The notes under the pieces: generated by a model
What the model was told of the DNA's origin: nothing
What the model saw: only the letters and a program-made list of their open reading frames with translations
Database searches by the model: none
NCBI GenBank assembly: GCA_964619935.1
Contig: CAZUGO010000015.1
Span: 62,001-126,000, forward strand
Length of the DNA stretch: 64,000 nt
Reading direction: 5' to 3'
From: CAZUGO01 sp964619935
Lineage (GTDB): Bacteria > Planctomycetota > Phycisphaerae > UBA1845 > CAIVHJ01
Shown here: one piece after another, positions 60,131 to 64,000 of the stretch
Position numbering within the stretch: the stretch's first letter is position 1
How the letters are laid out: each line of letters starts with the position of its first letter
Position numbers and translations under genes: made by a program

Positions 60131-61327
60131 ATGCTCGAGTTTCGATGGACACTTCCAGGACCGCAAGGGCAGGCGATCGTGCTGCGGCTGGACGATCGGA
60201 TAGGCTGGTTCGGCTGCAAGACGCTCACGGCGGGTGACACCGTGGTGTTCCGCCGTGGCCGGCTCGAGGGCATCGCTGCCGACTTCCAAACCGCCGGGGG
60301 TGCTGTGGCTTTGGGCCTGACCCGCGATCCGGGGTGCGATCGCTGGCGGCCGGTGTTGCAGTTCTGCAACCAGGAGTTGCCCGAAGAGACCGGGGTGATG
60401 TCCCCGGTGACCCCGGTGCGTCCTCGGGTGCTCGAGGTGTCCACCGGCGGGGCGTATCTCCTGATGCTCATGGCCGTGGTGGCCATGCCGTCGATTGTGA
60501 CGATCCTCGATGCCCTGTACCTGCGCTTCGCCGAGCGCAAGGCGATCTTGCGGGTGGTTCCCGATCTGGCCGGCGACGTGGGCCTGACCGTGCTGACGGA
60601 AGTGCTGCCCGAGGCCGTGCAGGGACAGCCCTACTCGGCGGTGCTGCGGGCAGGCGGGGGCACCGCACCCTATCGCTGGGAACCGGTCGCCAGGCAATGG
60701 CCCAAGGGGCTGGACCTCGATCCGCAGACCGGACGACTGAGCGCGGACCCCATGCGTCCGCCGGATCGGGTTGCCGAAGTGCGCCTTTGTGATGCAGCCG
60801 GAGCCGAACGCCAGGTGCCGCTGGTCATCCGCGTGGGTCCGAGCGCACCACGCGACTCGCGGTGGCCGAAGATCGCCGGTTTGCCGTTCCCGCCGGCGGT
60901 CCGCGGGGAGCCCTACCGTCACGCACTCGACGGTATCTATGGGCATCCACCGTATGACTGGCGAGTCTCAGGTCTGCCTGAGGGCTTGTCCTTCAATCCC
61001 GGACCGGCCGTCGTGCAGGGGACCGCGCGGTCTGCAGGGCGCTACCCGGTGACGGTTCGGCTGACCGATTCCAGTTATGCGGCCTCGCGTGTCATCGCTC
61101 CCTGGTTGGTGCCGTTCGCGGTTGCCGGGGTGTGCCTGCTGGGCTACTGGAACATGCAGCGCTGGGCCGTGGTCGCCTGGACGGCGGCCTTGGTGGGGCA
61201 GATCGTTGCCGGTGCCGTAGGCTGGCTGCCGATTTCGATCGCGGCACTGGGGCTGCAGGCAGGCTACTGCCTTCTCGGGTTCGCCTGCCTGAAGCCCACG
61301 CAGGTCGCCGGCCGGGTGCCCTCATGA
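60131..61327 (+). CDS. Membrane protein with putative Ig-like (He_PIG) domains
   Basis: 398 aa, start ATG 60131. An N-terminal ~110-residue beta-rich part precedes a membrane helix (GGAYLLMLMAVVAMPSIVTIL). Two repeats of the He_PIG-type putative Ig fold follow: PEAVQGQPYSAVLRAGGGTAPYRWEPV...PKGLDLDPQTGRLSADP, and PPAVRGEPYRHALDGIYGHPPYDWRVSGLPEGLSFNPGPAVVQGTARSAGRYPVTVRLTD. Three C-terminal membrane helices close it. The Ig-like part is predicted to be extracytoplasmic. It overlaps the next gene (OPA transporter) by ATGA, so it could be an accessory to that transporter, but its function is unknown. Confidence 0.7.
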   Translation: MLEFRWTLPGPQGQAIVLRLDDRIGWFGCKTLTAGDTVVFRRGRLEGIAADFQTAGGAVALGLTRDPGCDRWRPVLQFCNQELPEETGVMSPVTPVRPRVLEVSTGGAYLLMLMAVVAMPSIVTILDALYLRFAERKAILRVVPDLAGDVGLTVLTEVLPEAVQGQPYSAVLRAGGGTAPYRWEPVARQWPKGLDLDPQTGRLSADPMRPPDRVAEVRLCDAAGAERQVPLVIRVGPSAPRDSRWPKIAGLPFPPAVRGEPYRHALDGIYGHPPYDWRVSGLPEGLSFNPGPAVVQGTARSAGRYPVTVRLTDSSYAASRVIAPWLVPFAVAGVCLLGYWNMQRWAVVAWTAALVGQIVAGAVGWLPISIAALGLQAGYCLLGFACLKPTQVAGRVPS

Positions 61328-62733
61328 ACGCGACCGGCGGAGCGTCCGATGCCCGGTTTGATGCGCCGGAGCACCCGCCCGGCTTTCGCGCTCGGCGCGG
61401 TCTGAACTGGTTCATGCTGGGGCTGATGTACGCTTCCTACTACACCTGCCGGTACAACATTTCGGTGGCGGCGCCGCGCATCTTGGATCAGTTCGGGTTC
61501 AGCAACTCGCAGTACGGCCTAATCAACAGTGCCCGCCACGGCTGCTATGCCGTGGGGCAGGTGATTAACGGCTTGCTCACCGACCGCCTCGGCGGAAAGC
61601 AGGCCATGGCCCTGGGCGCGGTGCTGACCCTGGTGCTGAACCTCGCTTTCGGGTTGGCCTCGTTTGCCGGGACCGGCAGCGTGCTGCTTCTGTTCATACT
61701 CATTCGCGGTTCGGACGGCTATGCCCAGGCCTTCGGAGCCCCGGGATTCATCAAGGTCAATACCGCCTGGTTTCCGCGAGCGGAGCGCGGGCGGTTTGCC
61801 GGTGTCTTCGGGGTCATGATCCAAATCGGGCAAATCACCATCTTCACGCTGGGGCCGCTGCTGCTGGCCGGCTGTTCGATTCCGCTGCTGGTGCTGACCC
61901 TGCACATCCCGCCGCTGCATTGGCGCTGGTTGTTCTGGATTCCGCCGTGTGTGGTGGCGCTGGTGGTGGTTCTGATGTATGCGATCGTGCGAAACAACCC
62001 CGAGGAAGCCGGATACCGCGTGGCGCACGCCGCCGACGAGGCTCACGGGGGTAGTTCGCACGACGATCGGATTCCGCTGGGGCAGATTTTCCGGACGATC
62101 GCCCGCAAGAAAATGGTGTGGATCACCGCGGCGGCCTACTTCTGCACCGGGGTGGTTCGGACGGCCCAGTTGGACTGGTGGGTGCTGTACTTCGATCGCG
62201 AATGGGACCTGGACATCGCCAGTTCCGGGCTGGTGGTCATTACCGGCGCGCTGCTGCCCATTTCGGCGATCATCGGGTCGATGTCGGCCGGATTCGTGTC
62301 CGATCTGCTGTTCAAAGGCGCCCGGGCCCCGGTGGCGGTCTGCCTCTACGGTCTGGAGAGCGTCTGTATTGGCCTCGCCGCCCTGCTGCTGGGCAATCCG
62401 ACCTACGCCAGCGCGCCTTTGGCCGCGGTGTTCACGGTGTTGATTTCACTGACCTGCAATTCCACGCACTCCATTCTGGGGACCGCTGCCGCCATGGATC
62501 TTGGCGGTCGCAAGATGGCCGGCTTTGCTTCAGGAGTCATAGATTCCTTTCAGTACTTCGGGGCCCTGCTGGCCGGCGGTGGGTTGGGCTACCTGATCGA
62601 TCTGGCGGTGGCGAATACCACGCTGGGCTGGACGACCTGGTTCTACTTCATGTTACCGTTCAGCCTGCTGGGGATGGTGTTGATGGCATATGTATGGCGG
62701 CGCACCCGTGGCACCGCCACCGTCGGGCGTTGA
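61324..62733 (+). CDS. OPA-family MFS transporter (GlpT/UhpT-like)
   Basis: 469 aa, start ATG overlapping the previous stop. The organophosphate:phosphate antiporter signature region is evident: NWFMLGLMYASYYTCRYNISVAAPRI, GLINSARHGCYAVGQVINGLLTDRLGGKQAMALG, FILIRGSDGYAQAFGAPGFIKVNTAWFPRAERGRFAGVFGVMIQIGQ, HWRWLFWIPPCVVAL. Twelve helices are predicted, with a central loop RNNPEEAGYRV. A phosphorylated sugar or glycerol-phosphate-type substrate is inferred. It is followed 26 bases later by a KDPG-type aldolase, which supports a sugar-acid catabolic unit. Confidence 0.86.
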   Translation: MNATGGASDARFDAPEHPPGFRARRGLNWFMLGLMYASYYTCRYNISVAAPRILDQFGFSNSQYGLINSARHGCYAVGQVINGLLTDRLGGKQAMALGAVLTLVLNLAFGLASFAGTGSVLLLFILIRGSDGYAQAFGAPGFIKVNTAWFPRAERGRFAGVFGVMIQIGQITIFTLGPLLLAGCSIPLLVLTLHIPPLHWRWLFWIPPCVVALVVVLMYAIVRNNPEEAGYRVAHAADEAHGGSSHDDRIPLGQIFRTIARKKMVWITAAAYFCTGVVRTAQLDWWVLYFDREWDLDIASSGLVVITGALLPISAIIGSMSAGFVSDLLFKGARAPVAVCLYGLESVCIGLAALLLGNPTYASAPLAAVFTVLISLTCNSTHSILGTAAAMDLGGRKMAGFASGVIDSFQYFGALLAGGGLGYLIDLAVANTTLGWTTWFYFMLPFSLLGMVLMAYVWRRTRGTATVGR

Positions 62734-62759
62734 CCGCATCAAACGGAGCGAAACGGATC

Positions 62760-63404
62760 ATGCCATTCGCGAACAAGTCGGACATTCTCGAGGCGATCCT
62801 CCAGCGGCGGATCAGCGCGATCATCAGAACCACCGACACCCAACTGGCGGCCGATGCCATGGGCGCTGCCGTCGCCGGCGGATTTCGCATTGTCGAGTTC
62901 ACGTTGACCACGCCCGGCGCCCTGCAGTTGATCCGCACCTTCAGCACCCGGGATCCGGACTTGCTGGTGGGCGCCGGGACGGTGCTGAGTGCCGCCCAGG
63001 CCCAGGCCGCAGTGCAGGCCGGGGCCCGGTTCATCGTGTCGCCGGTCTGCGATCCGGCGGTGATCGCGGCCGCCGGGGCGCTCCAGGTGGTCAGCATCCC
63101 CGGCACTTTTACGGCCACCGAAATGTTTCAGGCCCACCGCGCGGGCGCCGACCTGGTCAAGCTCTTTCCGGCTCCGGCGGGTGTCGCCCAGTACATCCGG
63201 TCGATTTTAGGCCCGCTGCCCGAATTGCGGATCTTCCCGACCGCCGGCGTCGATGCCGACAACATGGCGGACGTGCTGCGGGCGGGCGCCGCTGGAGTGG
63301 GCTTCGTCGGGTCGTTGTTCGTGCCCGAGGAATTGCAGGCCGGCAACTTTGGGGCGGTTGAACGGCGGGCCCGCGACTTGGTCGGCCGGTTGGCTTCGGT
63401 TTGA
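62760..63404 (+). CDS. eda: KDPG/KHG-type aldolase
   Basis: Class I 2-keto-3-deoxy-6-phosphogluconate aldolase family, 214 aa. The catalytic Glu46 (RIVEFTL) and Schiff-base Lys134 (GADLVKLFPA) are in their expected places, as are the GAGTVLSAAQ, SIPGTFTATEM and PTAGVDADNMADVLRAGAAGVGFVGSLF segments. The Arg of the E. coli Eda motif V-T-L-R-T is a Thr here (FTLTTPGAL), closer to the DgoA 2-keto-3-deoxy-6-phosphogalactonate branch. Substrate choice (gluconate or galactonate derivative) is therefore open. The start is the ATG at 62760. It is probably co-transcribed with the OPA transporter. Confidence 0.9.
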   Translation: MPFANKSDILEAILQRRISAIIRTTDTQLAADAMGAAVAGGFRIVEFTLTTPGALQLIRTFSTRDPDLLVGAGTVLSAAQAQAAVQAGARFIVSPVCDPAVIAAAGALQVVSIPGTFTATEMFQAHRAGADLVKLFPAPAGVAQYIRSILGPLPELRIFPTAGVDADNMADVLRAGAAGVGFVGSLFVPEELQAGNFGAVERRARDLVGRLASV

Positions 63405-63449
63405 GTCCGGCCCGCCCCCTTCGGCACAACGAGGCGCGTGCACCTGTGC

Positions 63450-64000
63450 TCATGGGCTGACGTCCTTGAGGCGCGACTCGCTGCCGGCTTGCTGGCGTTC
63501 CAGGGCAGCCACGCGCTGGCTCAGGTGGTCCACTTCCTCCCGCAGAATGGCGAGTTGGCGGCCAAGATCGTGGGCGTCGGGTTTGCTGCCGGGCGTGACC
63601 GGCGCCGGCCGTTCGCCTCGCGGGGCGACCGCAGGCGTCGGCGCTTGCTCGTCCGCGGGTTCCAGCAGGTGGGTATAGCGGATTGCCGAGCGCCCGGGTT
63701 CGCGCGGCAGGGCGGCGACCACCGGCGGGTCTCGCCGACCGAGATCGTCCAGGGCCTGCTGCACGACCTCCAGGTCGGCAAAGCGGACGAACCGGGCACA
63801 GCGGGTCTTGAGTTCCCCGGCGGTCTGCGGACCGCGGAGGAGCAATTCAGTCATCAGGGCCCGGTCGGGCTTCTGCCAGCCGAAGGCGTCATCTGCCCGG
63901 TGGGCGTATCTCCGCGAGCGAGCGCCCTGGGACGGCAGAATCAGCGTGACCAGGCCGCGCTTCTGCAGCGTGCCGAGGGCGCCTTCGACAACCACAGTGT
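63450..64000 (-). CDS. YceH/DUF480-family protein (5' partial)
   Basis: The N-terminal end lies beyond the window; 183 residues are visible. It shows the YceH core: TLQKRGLVTLILPSQGARSRRYAHRADDAFGWQKPDRALMTELLLRGPQTAGELKTRCARFVRFADLEVVQQALDDLGRRDPPVVAALPREPGRSAIRYTHLLEP. That is a duplicated winged-helix fold. A Pro-rich linker and a C-terminal coiled coil (GRQLAILREEVDHLSQRVAALERQQ) follow, as in many members. The family function is unknown. It converges on the aldolase gene. Confidence 0.88.
   Translation of the reverse strand, partial: TVVVEGALGTLQKRGLVTLILPSQGARSRRYAHRADDAFGWQKPDRALMTELLLRGPQTAGELKTRCARFVRFADLEVVQQALDDLGRRDPPVVAALPREPGRSAIRYTHLLEPADEQAPTPAVAPRGERPAPVTPGSKPDAHDLGRQLAILREEVDHLSQRVAALERQQAGSESRLKDVSP

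Overview
The window is GC-rich (typical codons end in G or C), gene-dense chromosomal DNA from a bacterium. Several signs point to the Planctomycetota, probably Phycisphaerae or a relative, although this is inference. There are three pseudopilin-like genes with the long FTLIELLVVIAIIALLIAILLPS-type N-terminus and an H...DG C-terminal motif. A gene remnant ends in the dockerin-like tail DAADLARVIGSWGPCPQ. Other signs are the Gram-negative envelope genes (two LptF/LptG permeases, a BamB-like propeller, lipoproteins), large secreted proteins of unknown function, and weak clustering of pathways.

Layout. 0-12 kb: DsbD-type thiol reductase (5' end outside the window), ferritin-like protein, a coupled mrp-nth-HAD operon, a secreted Arg/Gly- then Gly/Tyr-rich protein, MATE exporter, PIN-TRAM membrane protein, ispD, a lipoprotein and a four-helix membrane protein, then tRNA-Lys. 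12-14 kb: a degraded stretch carrying a decayed copy of the tRNA-Lys 3' half and a dockerin-like gene tail, then a purple-acid-phosphatase-like enzyme. 14-31 kb: purD, two LPS-export permeases, frr, pseudopilin 1, BamB-like protein, purH, cobalamin adenosyltransferase, an O-antigen-ligase/TPR protein, a glycosyltransferase and polA. 31-48 kb: acyl-CoA-dehydrogenase-like protein, STAS and PilZ signalling proteins, a membrane-anchored coiled-coil/BRCT-like protein, an IMPase-family phosphatase, then a long leftward series (arsenate reductase, large secreted protein, HEAT protein, small membrane protein, tgt, yajC). Rightward of that lie ispF-cysS-ruvC-ruvA-ruvB. 48-51 kb: an accessory stretch with a six-unit, 22-bp-phased operator-like array, a tiny ORF, an AlbA_2/Schlafen-type ATP-binding protein, tRNA-Val and a phosphatase fragment. 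51-54 kb: two pseudopilins with two small membrane proteins. 54-64 kb: secreted nuclease/phosphatase, POT-family peptide transporter, SSF symporter, an Ig-like membrane protein coupled to an OPA-type transporter and a KDPG-type aldolase, and the 3' part of a yceH-like gene.

How the genes fit together. Most are housekeeping genes: isoprenoid synthesis (ispD, ispF), purines (purD, purH), DNA repair (nth, polA, ruvCAB), translation (frr, cysS, tgt, two tRNAs) and envelope biogenesis. The 57.6-63.4 kb block looks like nutrient uptake plus sugar-acid catabolism. The least explained parts are the 22-bp-phased inverted-repeat array at 48.3 kb, the tRNA-Lys/dockerin remnant at 12 kb, the translationally coupled secreted-protein/HEAT/membrane-protein trio at 37-42 kb, and the Gly/Tyr-rich secreted protein at 5.5 kb.
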